Assembly (NCBI GenBank): GCA_024695725.1
Contig: JAILHQ010000068.1
Coordinates: forward strand, 1 to 13,247
DNA length: 13,247 bases
Direction of reading: 5' to 3'
Source: Cyanobacteria bacterium RUI128
Lineage (GTDB): Bacteria; Cyanobacteriota; Vampirovibrionia; Gastranaerophilales; Gastranaerophilaceae
Shown: piece by piece, positions 6,105 through 13,247 of the stretch
How positions within the stretch are numbered: position 1 is the stretch's first letter
How the letters are laid out: every line of letters begins with the position of its first letter
Position numbers and translations under genes: made by a program
Notes under the pieces: generated by a model
What the model was told of the DNA's origin: nothing
The model's database searches: none
The model's input: the letters and a program-made list of their open reading frames with translations, nothing else

Positions 6105-8525
6105 ATGAACCTGACTGATTTATTTCAAAACAAAAATTTTCTTATGTTTGCGGCAACTGTTTCCTACGTGTTTGGATTATTTGCCTACTTTATTGACAAA
6201 CCTGTGTTATTTGCGGGAATTTTCACTCTTGCATCAGTAATTTTACTGATTAAAGAAATTCCGGGTAAATATGTTTTGATTTGGATAGGGGTATTTTATT
6301 TCGGTTTTTTTAACGCAAATTTAAGAATAAAAAACATTGATACCCTGTTTAAACTTGCACCCTCAAACGCAGTTATAACAGGGCAAATAGTATCTGTGCC
6401 GAACAATAATTTAAAACATAACACAAAATTTTTCTTCAAGGCAGACAAAATAAAAATTAACGATGAAACCTATGAAAACATCAATAATAAAACTCTGGCC
6501 GGAATAAGCAGTTTTGATGAAAACTCTGATTTTTCAGATTTAAAAATAGGTAATTACTATGAGATAAGCGGAAAACTAAGACGTCCTTTTACCTCTACAA
6601 ACCCGTCGCAATTCTCTTATTCAAACTATCTGAAAAACTTTAATACCTACACAACTTTTTACGCAGACAAAAAAGATATAAAACAAATAAACAAAAAACT
6701 GACCTTCAGATGGAAAATGATGCAATACCTGAACAATAAAAGAGAAAATATTCTCAAATCACAGGCAAAATATATAAAATCGCCAAACAACACAATTTTA
6801 GGCGGTATTATCTTTGGAGACGACGCCGTTGCACCTCCGGACTATATAAAAGCATCATTTATACATTCGGGACTTTTGCATATCCTTGCGGCATCAGGAA
6901 TGAACGTTGCCTTTATCAGCAGTTTTCTGTTCTTTTTTATGATCAGACTGGGAGTACCTTACAAAATCAGAATAGCATCAGGAATCTTTGTCACAATTTT
7001 ATACTGTCTTATGACAGGACTGGGAGCATCAGTCATAAGGGCAGGACTAATGCTTATTTTCATTCTGTTCGGGAAACTGATTGACAGAGATGCTCACAGT
7101 ATTTCACTGCTCTCGTTTGTCGCCCTGCTTATGCTTATCTATAACCCTGCGTTCATAAATGATGTTAGTTTTCAGTTATCGTTCATTGTAACTCTGGGTA
7201 TTCTGCTTACGGCAGAGGCAATTCTTCAGTATATAAAAAATGTTCCGGCATGGCTTTCGGGTTCAATACTTATCCCGATAGTTGCACAGCTTTGGGTAAT
7301 ACCCGTTCAGATGTTTTATTTCAATACCATCAGCGTATATTCCGTTTTCGCAAACATTTTAAGTATGCCGTTTCTTATGGTGCTGAGCTTTGGCGGGTTT
7401 TTATGTTCAACGTTTGCACTGCTTGAACCGATAGCAAACTTTGTATGCCATATTTTTAGTTATATTCTGAACCCTTGCCTTAATATTCTGGTTTATATCT
7501 CAGGTTTCTTTGCGCACCTGCCTCATTCGCTATATACAACAACTCACCCGAACGTTCTTCAGGTCCTTCTGTACTATATAATTTTGAGCCTCTTAATCTA
7601 TCTGATAAAAATCAGATTTGAGAACAAAAACATTTTAAAAATTTCGGCTGTCTTATCACTGGTTTTGATACTGTCTGCGACCGTACATCTGCCAAACCAT
7701 AACTTTGAGGTTATTTCTTTTGATGTCGGAAACGCTGATGCGTTCTTGCTGAAATCACCACGCGGTAAATATTTTGTCATTGATACGGGTAAAACAGGTT
7801 ATGACGGCAGACGTTCCCAAGCGGATATTATTATGCTCAAATATATGAAAGATAACGGAATTAAGGATATTGAAGGTCTTATTATTACCCACTTTGATGC
7901 TGACCATGCAGGGGGTGCTGTTGATATTATGAAGAACACCGACGTTAAAAAGATCTATCTTAATTCGGTAAAGGATGATAAAAAATTAGCACAGGAAATA
8001 TACAAAACCGCTGACAGTAAACGATACACCTATAAAGTTCTGGCTCAAAATGATTCGGTAATATATAAAGAACCAAATTTTGAGATAAAAACTTTTAGGG
8101 CAGATATTCCGCAGCACGGTTCAGATAAAGAAGCTAATGAAAACTCTGTTATAACTCTTGTAAAAAATCACAAAACAACAATGTTGTTTACGGGAGATTC
8201 AGGTGTTAAAGCCTTTGAACAGATAAAACCAAAACTTCCGCAGAATATAACCGTTTTAAAAGTCGGACACCACGGCGCAAAAGACGTTGTAAACAAGGAA
8301 ATGCTTGAATATTTAAACCCTGAAATATCGCTAGTTTCGGTAGGGTATAACAAATACGGGCACCCAAACCCTGCAACAATCAAACTGCTCTCAAAAACAA
8401 AAATCGTAAGAACAGATAAAATTCACGCAATAAAAATCATTTCCTGCAAAAACGGTTATGAAATTGACGGATATGATTCTACAAAACGAAGATTTTATAA
8501 GAAATATTCAAAAAAGTGCAATTAG
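6105..8525 (+). CDS. comEC: ComEC/Rec2-family DNA-uptake channel protein
   Basis: ComEC is the inner-membrane channel that passes single-stranded DNA into the cytoplasm during natural transformation. All three family parts are present in 806 residues. The N-terminal part has membrane segments (about 10-70) followed by a DUF4131/OB-like soluble region (about 75-200). A multi-spanning Competence domain (about 225-530) includes HSGLLHILAASGMNVAF. The C-terminal metallo-beta-lactamase-like domain has FDVGNADA at 539-546, HFDADH at 596-601 (the HxDxDH metal motif), TGDS at 696-699 and GHHG at 721-724. The metal ligands are intact, so nuclease-type activity is plausible. ATG 6105 has no clear SD; it is kept because the frame starts there and the membrane segment needs it. 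It is divergent from the acidic-protein gene. No other competence gene is in the window. Confidence 0.93.
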   Translation: MNLTDLFQNKNFLMFAATVSYVFGLFAYFIDKPVLFAGIFTLASVILLIKEIPGKYVLIWIGVFYFGFFNANLRIKNIDTLFKLAPSNAVITGQIVSVPNNNLKHNTKFFFKADKIKINDETYENINNKTLAGISSFDENSDFSDLKIGNYYEISGKLRRPFTSTNPSQFSYSNYLKNFNTYTTFYADKKDIKQINKKLTFRWKMMQYLNNKRENILKSQAKYIKSPNNTILGGIIFGDDAVAPPDYIKASFIHSGLLHILAASGMNVAFISSFLFFFMIRLGVPYKIRIASGIFVTILYCLMTGLGASVIRAGLMLIFILFGKLIDRDAHSISLLSFVALLMLIYNPAFINDVSFQLSFIVTLGILLTAEAILQYIKNVPAWLSGSILIPIVAQLWVIPVQMFYFNTISVYSVFANILSMPFLMVLSFGGFLCSTFALLEPIANFVCHIFSYILNPCLNILVYISGFFAHLPHSLYTTTHPNVLQVLLYYIILSLLIYLIKIRFENKNILKISAVLSLVLILSATVHLPNHNFEVISFDVGNADAFLLKSPRGKYFVIDTGKTGYDGRRSQADIIMLKYMKDNGIKDIEGLIITHFDADHAGGAVDIMKNTDVKKIYLNSVKDDKKLAQEIYKTADSKRYTYKVLAQNDSVIYKEPNFEIKTFRADIPQHGSDKEANENSVITLVKNHKTTMLFTGDSGVKAFEQIKPKLPQNITVLKVGHHGAKDVVNKEMLEYLNPEISLVSVGYNKYGHPNPATIKLLSKTKIVRTDKIHAIKIISCKNGYEIDGYDSTKRRFYKKYSKKCN

Positions 8526-8527
8526 TG

Positions 8528-8533
8528 TATAAT
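8528..8533 (+). promoter_or_regulatory. Possible -10 box before the PurD-like gene
   Basis: A perfect TATAAT begins 2 nt after the comEC stop codon and sits 32 nt ahead of the next start codon. No convincing -35 is seen at 16-18 nt (best is TATTCA at 8505-8510), so this is a possible internal promoter only. The gene may also be read through from comEC. Confidence 0.35.
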
Positions 8534-8565
8534 ATAAAAAAGTAAAAGCGTAACAGGAAGATTTT

Positions 8566-9810
8566 ATGAAGAAAAAGATTTTAATAGTTGGTAATTCTGC
8601 AAAAGAGTCCGCATTGGCAAAGATGTTATCAGAAGAGTTTGAAATATTCGTCGCTCCGGGTAACGACAGTATGAAAGAGTTTGCAACAATTGTTGATATA
8701 AGAGAAAACAACGTTATTGAGCTTGTAAACTTTGCACTGGAAAATGATATCTTTTTCACAATTGCGTCATCAGAAACGGCAATAAAAGAAAACATCACAG
8801 ATATTTTTAATGATAACGGTATGATGATTTTTGCGCCAAGCGCAGCATCTGCACAGATTGCAACAAGCAGAGCGGCAGCAAAAAAACTTTTTTATAAACT
8901 TCGTCTGCCAACCCCTCATTTTGCGATTTACGAAAAGAAAAATCTTGCGTTGGACTATATTAAAAAATCTGAAATGCCTCTTGTACTGAGCACCGACGGA
9001 CATAAATCAAAAAATTCCGTTATGGTTTGTCCTTCTGCTAATATTGCAAAAGCTTTTACTGAAGACTGTTTCTTCAGCGGGGAAAACAAGGTTATAATCG
9101 AAGAATACGTTTACGGAACACCGTTTTCTTTTTACGTAATTACTGACGGTTACAAGGCGCTTCCTCTCGGAAACACAAAAGATTATAAATTTTCACTGGA
9201 AGGTGACGGCGGAGTCTGGACTGAAGGTATGGGTGCAGCGTCACCGTTTACAAGACTTACGTATGATGATGAAGACTACCTTATGAACGAAGTCGTCTAT
9301 CCGATTATAAACTATTTATCGGAAGGTCTAAAACCATATATGGGTATATTAGGATTTGACTGTGTACTGACTCCTGAAGGCGATATCGCTATAACAGAGT
9401 GCAGACCGTTTTTACAGGACCACGATGCACAGGCAGTCTTATCAATTCTTGAAAACGACATCTTCAAACTTATGCATGCCTGCGTTATCGGATCCTTCTC
9501 GGATGAGTACGACATGCTTGATTTCAAAGACGAATTTGCAGTCAGCTGTGTGCTTTCATCAGGGCAGTTTAAAAATGACGTTATAACGGGACTTGATGAT
9601 TTACAGGACACAACTTTTGTTGATCACATAAACACGAAACAGAACGAATATACTGAATTTGAAACCCTTGGGGGGAGAACTCTTGTTTTAACCTCAACGG
9701 CGAAAACACTGAGCAGGGCAGGCGAAAACCTGTATGACGAAATAGAAGCCCTTGATTTTAGGGGCAAATCTTACAGAAAAGATATCTGTAAAGTACCTGC
9801 ACATATTTAA
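8566..9810 (+). CDS. Divergent PurD-like (GAR synthetase family) ATP-grasp protein
   Basis: PurD makes glycinamide ribonucleotide from phosphoribosylamine, glycine and ATP. This 414-residue protein keeps the PurD domain order: an N-terminal domain with KILIVGNSAKESALA (4-17) and VAPGND; IFAPSAASAQIATSRAAAKK, aligning to PurD 'fGPsk.AA.lE.SK.fak'; an ATP-grasp core with VIIEEYVYGTPFSFYV; TEGMGAASP (219-227) for the family's TGGMGAYSP; and a C-terminal domain with GGRTLVLTSTAKTLSRA and YRKDIC. The signature sites are changed, however. GGREHAL has become GNSAKESAL, the KADGLAAGKGV loop has become STDGHKSKNSV, and the metal-binding EFNxRFGDPE has become ECRPFLQDHD (278-287), losing the Asn. ATG 8566 has AGGA 7 nt upstream. 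No purine gene is nearby. It may be a paralogue with a new substrate or reduced activity; assigning the symbol purD would be unsafe. Confidence 0.75.
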   Translation: MKKKILIVGNSAKESALAKMLSEEFEIFVAPGNDSMKEFATIVDIRENNVIELVNFALENDIFFTIASSETAIKENITDIFNDNGMMIFAPSAASAQIATSRAAAKKLFYKLRLPTPHFAIYEKKNLALDYIKKSEMPLVLSTDGHKSKNSVMVCPSANIAKAFTEDCFFSGENKVIIEEYVYGTPFSFYVITDGYKALPLGNTKDYKFSLEGDGGVWTEGMGAASPFTRLTYDDEDYLMNEVVYPIINYLSEGLKPYMGILGFDCVLTPEGDIAITECRPFLQDHDAQAVLSILENDIFKLMHACVIGSFSDEYDMLDFKDEFAVSCVLSSGQFKNDVITGLDDLQDTTFVDHINTKQNEYTEFETLGGRTLVLTSTAKTLSRAGENLYDEIEALDFRGKSYRKDICKVPAHI

Positions 9811-9850
9811 TCTTCTTATAAACCCATGTTTTTAAATGTTAAGTTTTGTA

Positions 9851-9887
9851 TAAATTTCAATATTTTAATAAAAAATATTGAAATTTA
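9851..9887. repeat. Perfect 16-bp AT-rich hairpin
   Basis: TAAATTTCAATATTTT (9851-9866) and AAAATATTGAAATTTA (9872-9887) are exact inverted copies around a 5-nt AATAA loop. It lies in the 143-bp gap between the PurD-like gene and the next gene. With one G:C pair and no T-run directly after the stem, it is not a standard terminator. It could be an operator, a mRNA-stabilising hairpin or a mobile-element remnant. Confidence 0.75.
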
Positions 9888-9953
9888 GTGGCAAATTATT
9901 TTTTTTCAGGCTTTCTTGCATGTACAAGTATCTGTAACCAATGGAGAAATGAA

Positions 9954-10361
9954 ATGAACATAGATAACAATTACGCAATGAAGCCCCAATTTAGCAGTTT
10001 AAAGATTTCAAAACGTACCCTTGGGATAATGGATTCAAGAGGCGAACTAGCAGATTTTAATAAATTTTTACCTAATTTGCAAAGGAAGGCTAAAAAGGCT
10101 GACATAACAGTTTATGCAGCTACACGACAAAATGGTTTTGTACCTGAAGTAACGTATGGAATTAGTATTCGTCCATTGAGCAAATTAAAGGATAATGCAG
10201 TAACCAAATTTTTAGGATTATCAAAAAACAAAAAAGGCGACGCTTTTTTCCCTATAAACAGTAACAGAGCTACTGAAAAAACCTTCAGAGACTTATACAA
10301 CTCTGCATATTACAACAGAAATTATAAATCGGGAATTGTTTATATAGCACCGCAGAAATAA
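9954..10361 (+). CDS. Unrecognised 135-residue protein
   Basis: I do not recognise a family. Starting at ATG 9954 the product is 135 residues, basic and soluble, with no signal peptide, no membrane segment and no cysteine. It opens MNIDNNYAMKPQFSSLKISK and has a Lys/Arg-rich middle (LQRKAKKADITVY). A plausible alternating-strand part (VPEVTYGISIRPLSKL) follows, then a Tyr/Asn-rich end (LYNSAYYNRNYKSGIVYIAP). GGAG sits 7 nt before the ATG. The same frame opens earlier at a GTG (9888), but those 22 residues lack an SD and begin at the foot of a hairpin. It stands alone between the PurD-like gene and a terminator. It is flanked by short direct repeats and could be an inserted lineage-specific gene. 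Expression is supported by the SD and the downstream terminator. Confidence 0.65.
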   Translation: MNIDNNYAMKPQFSSLKISKRTLGIMDSRGELADFNKFLPNLQRKAKKADITVYAATRQNGFVPEVTYGISIRPLSKLKDNAVTKFLGLSKNKKGDAFFPINSNRATEKTFRDLYNSAYYNRNYKSGIVYIAPQK

Positions 10362-10380
10362 ATTGAATTTCAATAATAAT

Positions 10381-10414
10381 AAAAAAGAGAACAAATGATT
10401 TTGTTCTCTTTTTT
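10381..10414. terminator. Bidirectional intrinsic terminator between the 135-aa gene and lysS
   Basis: A perfect 15-bp stem (10381-10395 with 10400-10414) closes a TGAT loop. The GAGAAC/GTTCTC core is flanked by A6 on one side and T6 on the other, so each strand reads stem plus U-run. It lies 19 nt past the plus-strand stop and 22 nt past the lysS stop, serving both convergent genes. Confidence 0.9.
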
Positions 10415-10436
10415 GATTTATAACTAATTTTCAGAA

Positions 10437-11954
10437 TTAATTTTCATTAGTTTTATTTTCAATTTTACGCATTGTAGGGAATGCGATAACGTCACGGATA
10501 GTAGGCGAGTTAGTCAATAACATAACTAATCTGTCTATACCCATACCCATACCGCCTGTCGGTGCAAGACCGTATTCAAGTGCATTGATATAGTCTTCAT
10601 CAATAGACATTGCCTCTTCGTCGCCGTTAGCCTTAGCCAAAGCCTGAGCTTCAAATCTGTATCTCTGGTCGATAGGATCAGAAAGTTCAGAGAACGCATT
10701 TGCGATTTCCCAGCCGTTGACACGAGTTTCAAAACGTTCGGTCAGTCTGTCATTATCTCTGTGAGCTTTTGCCAAAGGTGAAATTTCACGAGGATAATCA
10801 ATGATGTGACAAGGCTGAATAAGAGTAGGTTCAACCTTTTCTTCAAATACTGCATCAATTACCTGACCCCAGTTCATATCTTCATCAACTGCGACGTGCA
10901 ATTCTTTTGCTTTCTGAACAGCCTCTTCAGCTGTAAAGATTTCCATAAAGTCAACACCGGTTGCCTCTTTAACCGCACCGAGCATTGTTTTTCTGTCCCA
11001 AGGAGGAGTCAGATCGATTTCATTATCGCCGTACTGAATTTTTGTTGTTCCCAAAACTTCCTGAGCAACGTATGCAACGAGGTTTTCGGTTAATTCCATC
11101 ATATCGTTGTAATCAACATAAGACTGATATAACTCAATCATGGTAAATTCAGGGTTGTGACGAGTATCAATACCTTCGTTTCTAAAACATCTTGAAAGTT
11201 CAAAAATCTTTTCACTCAAACCGCCGACCATAAGTCTTTTTAAGTGAAGTTCAGGAGCGATTCTCAAGGTTAAATCCATATCAAGCGTATTGTGGTGAGT
11301 TACAAACGGTCTTGCGTTTGCACCTGATGCCTGAGTATGAAGCATTGGAGTTTCAACTTCGAGGAAGCCCTGATTTGTCAGATATTCTCTTATTTTCTGA
11401 ATAATAAGACTTCTTTTTCTGAAGGTATCTCTTGTCTTTTCATTAACGATAAGATCAACATATCTTTGACGATATCTTGTTTCCTGGTCTGTCAGACCGT
11501 GGAATTTTTCAGGCAGAGTCTGAAGTGATTTTGAAAGAATGGTATATTCTTTAGCCTTGATGGAAAGTTCCCCTCTCGGAGTTCTTCTGACTGAACCGTA
11601 AAAACCCATAATATCGCCGACATCAACAAGTTTAAGCATTTTAAACTTCTCAACATCCATATTATCTTTGTGAGAAAAAATCTGAATTTTGCCTGATGAA
11701 TCCATAAGGTCAATAAACATGCCTGTATTTCTGATAGCCATAACACGACCTGCAACAGAGTAGAAATCTTCTGTTTCTTCACCTGCAGGCAAATCTTTAT
11801 ATTTTTCCTGTAAATCTTTAGCATCTATATCTTTATTGTATTTGTAAGGATACGGATTAATTCCTTTATCCATAAGTTCTGTCAACTTTTGAAGTCTGCG
11901 CTGACGCATTGTTTCTTTTGCTGATATAGGTTCTCTTGTTTGTGTTTCACTCAT
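10437..11954 (-). CDS. lysS: Class II lysyl-tRNA synthetase
   Basis: LysRS charges tRNA-Lys with lysine in the cytosol. The 505-residue protein has the class IIb plan. A short N-terminal helix region is followed by an OB-fold anticodon-binding domain (about 60-165, including VAGRVMAIRNTGMFIDLMDSS). The catalytic core carries motif 2 FRNEGIDTRHNPEFTMIELYQ (from residue 257) and motif 3 GLAPTGGMGMGIDRL ending at about 476. The RYRQRYVDLI segment at the core entry is typical of LysS. AGAGGA lies 7 nt before the ATG at 11954, and the length is normal. The C-terminus ends shortly after the family's FPTMR. It ends at the shared terminator, is not linked to other translation genes here, and shows nothing unusual. 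Confidence 0.96.
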   Translation of the reverse strand: MSETQTREPISAKETMRQRRLQKLTELMDKGINPYPYKYNKDIDAKDLQEKYKDLPAGEETEDFYSVAGRVMAIRNTGMFIDLMDSSGKIQIFSHKDNMDVEKFKMLKLVDVGDIMGFYGSVRRTPRGELSIKAKEYTILSKSLQTLPEKFHGLTDQETRYRQRYVDLIVNEKTRDTFRKRSLIIQKIREYLTNQGFLEVETPMLHTQASGANARPFVTHHNTLDMDLTLRIAPELHLKRLMVGGLSEKIFELSRCFRNEGIDTRHNPEFTMIELYQSYVDYNDMMELTENLVAYVAQEVLGTTKIQYGDNEIDLTPPWDRKTMLGAVKEATGVDFMEIFTAEEAVQKAKELHVAVDEDMNWGQVIDAVFEEKVEPTLIQPCHIIDYPREISPLAKAHRDNDRLTERFETRVNGWEIANAFSELSDPIDQRYRFEAQALAKANGDEEAMSIDEDYINALEYGLAPTGGMGMGIDRLVMLLTNSPTIRDVIAFPTMRKIENKTNEN

Positions 11955-11988
11955 TTATATGTCCTCTTTAATTGTGTTATATGATAAT

Positions 11989-11997
11989 ATTCTAACA
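11989..11997 (-). promoter_or_regulatory. Extended -10 promoter element of lysS
   Basis: On the minus strand TGTTAGAAT (11997-11989) is an extended -10 (TGn + TAGAAT). The position 35 nt ahead of the lysS start fits a short leader. No good -35 is seen, which extended -10 promoters tolerate. The rest of 11955-12092 holds the lysS SD and the divergent GT8 promoter; no T-box-like leader fits in so short a space. Confidence 0.45.
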
Positions 11998-12040
11998 TAA
12001 ACAGAATAAAAATCGGTTTCTCATTCAATAAAATATTATA

Positions 12041-12069
12041 TTTACAAGTATGGTAAATTACTTTAGAAT
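12041..12069 (+). promoter_or_regulatory. Promoter of the GT8 glycosyltransferase gene
   Basis: TTTACA at 12041-12046 and TAGAAT at 12064-12069 are separated by exactly 17 nt, each one base from consensus. Initiation near 12076 gives a leader of about 17 nt that just includes the SD AGAGG (12082-12086), 6 nt before the ATG. Confidence 0.6.
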
Positions 12070-12092
12070 AAATAAAAAAACAGAGGTAAATA

Positions 12093-12884
12093 ATGACACA
12101 AATAAACATCGCATTCGGAGCAACGGAAGAATGGCTGAGATATACCTATGTAACCATTTGTTCAATCTTGGCAAATGCCAATGAAAAAGATGATTATAAA
12201 TTTTACATAATGTGTGATTCGGTTGATATAAATTTCGATCCTATGGTCAAATGTTTTGAGAAAATCAAACACGCAGAATACAAATTTATAAAGATGGATA
12301 ACTCGGAATTTGAAGGCGCTATACACGACTGGCTTGGGGTATCTTCATCCTACCGCCTTAAGTTACCGTCTATTATAGATGATGACAAGGTGCTTTATCT
12401 TGATTCAGACATAATCGTTTTGAGTGATATTGCAGAATTGTACAACCACAATATTGACGACTACTATATTGCGGCAGTTGAAGATAAATGTTCTCATTTT
12501 ATGAGAGAAAGAGTTAATCTGAAAGAAGGCGAAACCTTTATCAACGGGGGCGTTCAGCTTATGAACCTTAAAAAATTCAGAGAAGATAATCTTGAAGAAA
12601 TTATCTTTAACAAACTTCGTGAGAGCGATTTTTACACGGATCAGGACGTAATAAATGATGTTTGCAGAAGTAAAATTTTACAGCTTCCGCTTAAATTTAA
12701 CCTTATGCCGATAGAAAATCCGGGGCACTACGTAAACAGACGAAAAGAGTTTGAAGAAACACTTGAGGCACCGGTTGTTATACACTACACAGACAAACCA
12801 TGGAGAAGTGAAGTTAAATACGGGGAATGCTGGTTCTTTTATGCTTCCGCACTGTCAAAAATTCTCAACAGTATTGATACATAA
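12093..12884 (+). CDS. GT8-family glycosyltransferase (LgtC-like)
   Basis: GT8 enzymes are retaining, Mn-dependent GT-A transferases that use UDP-galactose or UDP-glucose, often to decorate lipopolysaccharide or other surface glycans. In 263 residues all the family marks appear: NIAFGATEEWLRYTYVTICS at the N-terminus, SSSYRLKLPSII before the metal site, DSD at 104-106 (the DxD motif), FINGGVQLMNL (149-159), DQDVIN (183-188) and HYTDKPW (231-237), the C-terminal metal and phosphate ligand segment. It lacks the long basic C-terminal membrane tail of some LgtC enzymes. ATG 12093 follows AGAGGTAAATA, an RBS nearly the same as that of the GshB-family gene. It is monocistronic and divergent from lysS. 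It converges on the next gene with only 3 nt between stop codons. Donor and acceptor are unknown. Confidence 0.88.
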   Translation: MTQINIAFGATEEWLRYTYVTICSILANANEKDDYKFYIMCDSVDINFDPMVKCFEKIKHAEYKFIKMDNSEFEGAIHDWLGVSSSYRLKLPSIIDDDKVLYLDSDIIVLSDIAELYNHNIDDYYIAAVEDKCSHFMRERVNLKEGETFINGGVQLMNLKKFREDNLEEIIFNKLRESDFYTDQDVINDVCRSKILQLPLKFNLMPIENPGHYVNRRKEFEETLEAPVVIHYTDKPWRSEVKYGECWFFYASALSKILNSIDT

Positions 12885-12887
12885 AGT

Positions 12888-13247
12888 TTAAATGAGAATT
12901 ATTGAAATATTACCTGTGCATTTGGGCAGAGTTTCCGAATTGTACTGATTACAGTTCAGAATAATTATTCCTTTGTTTTCGCCAAGTTCTTTTACAAATT
13001 CGGATATTTGTTTTTTTGTACATTCAAAATCTTTTACTTCCTTCATAATAAGCGGGATTTCTGTAAGACTCATCATAATTTCAGCCACCTGCAACAATTC
13101 TTTGGGGGTTAAACTTTCCATTGTAAACGATTCGTGTTTTGTCAGTTTCCCAAATACATCTTTGGTTAAATCAGAAATTGATATATCAGACAAAAATACC
13201 ACAGTGGGAATTTTATCCTTAATAGTTTGTCCTAAAATAATATTTGT
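12888..13247 (-). CDS. DnaB/RecA-fold-like protein, C-terminal end (runs off right edge)
   Basis: The minus-strand frame is open to the window edge, so 119 residues are visible and the true N-terminus lies outside; a GTG at 13202 is probably internal. The order of elements resembles the core of a DnaB-type helicase after Walker A. TNIILGQTIKDKIPTVVFLS resembles 'aLniA...a....PVaiFS' and DISISDLTKDVFGKLT resembles the post-Glu helix. A PLIMKEVKDFECTKKQISEFVKEL stretch resembles 'piyIdD....t...Ir'. IIILNCNQY stands in the position of the Walker B IVIDYLQL. The catalytic Glu appears as Asp and the Walker B Asp as Asn. The protein then stops about 20 residues later, where DnaB continues for roughly 100 more. 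This points to a shortened, probably inactive relative or a decayed gene. The similarity is judged by eye and is moderate at best. Confidence 0.45.
   Translation of the reverse strand, partial: TNIILGQTIKDKIPTVVFLSDISISDLTKDVFGKLTKHESFTMESLTPKELLQVAEIMMSLTEIPLIMKEVKDFECTKKQISEFVKELGENKGIIILNCNQYNSETLPKCTGNISIILI

Noticed and set aside
9312..9611. Minus-strand 99-residue frame inside the PurD-like gene
   Set aside because: Ser-rich antisense shadow of a well-supported coding region, with no family similarity. The same applies to frames at 1214-1582, 2090-2344, 2697-3122, 8508-8798, 8770-9003, 10806-11093 and 11492-11824.
9851..9887. Rho-independent terminator for the PurD-like gene
   Set aside because: The stem is almost all A:T and is not followed by a U-run; kept as an inverted repeat only.
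9888..9953. GTG start for the 135-aa gene
   Set aside because: No SD precedes it and it begins right at the hairpin foot; ATG 9954 has GGAG at 7 nt.
11955..12092. T-box or other riboswitch leader for lysS
   Set aside because: The leader predicted from the extended -10 is only about 30 nt, too short for a T-box, and no conserved T-box sequence is visible.

Overview
This is an AT-rich bacterial chromosome segment. It carries about a dozen genes on both strands, mostly cell-envelope and housekeeping functions with a few lineage-specific small genes between them. Several things suggest an uncultured AT-rich gut or aquatic bacterium with a peptidoglycan wall: a murD-ftsW-murG order, a glutathione-synthetase-type ATP-grasp gene, a full-length ComEC, a class II LysRS, a GT8 glycosyltransferase and tiny ORFan proteins. 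Non-photosynthetic relatives of Cyanobacteria (Gastranaerophilales/Melainabacteria) would fit, but this is an impression from gene content and not a proven assignment.

Layout. Positions 1-731 (minus) hold the N-terminal half of a GT4-type glycosyltransferase that runs off the left edge. A short XRE-type helix-turn-helix gene (823-1041, plus) is divergent from it. A promoter with a perfect TATAAT then leads into a tight plus-strand wall operon: murD (1119), ftsW (2446, overlapping murD) and murG (3647, overlapping ftsW by 8 nt). After three tandem copies of a ribosome-binding-site unit comes a GshB-family ATP-grasp gene (4806). Its stop codon overlaps that of a small, strongly acidic minus-strand protein (5804-6019). 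That small gene shares an 85-bp divergent control region, built around a 13-bp inverted repeat, with comEC (6105-8525, plus).

The next plus-strand gene (8566-9810) has the full domain plan of PurD (GAR synthetase), but most of its signature motifs are altered. It looks like a repurposed paralogue. A perfect 16-bp hairpin, an unrecognised 135-aa gene (9954-10361) and a 15-bp-stem terminator follow. The terminator is shared with the convergent lysS (10437-11954, minus). At the right end a GT8 glycosyltransferase (12093-12884, plus) converges, 3 nt apart, on the C-terminal end of a gene entering from the right edge. That gene resembles a shortened, catalytically altered DnaB/RecA-fold domain.

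How the genes fit together: MurD makes UDP-MurNAc-Ala-Glu, MurG makes lipid II and FtsW polymerises it at the septum, so the first operon supplies and uses wall precursors. The two glycosyltransferases probably build surface glycans. ComEC would form the inner-membrane DNA-uptake channel. I found no complete new multi-gene system. The most unusual items are the degenerate PurD, the altered GshB, the triplicated RBS, the symmetric divergent control region and the DnaB-like remnant. No gene-free stretch exceeds 300 bases; the longest, 9811-9953 and 11955-12092, are described below. No tRNA, rRNA, CRISPR array or insertion sequence was seen.
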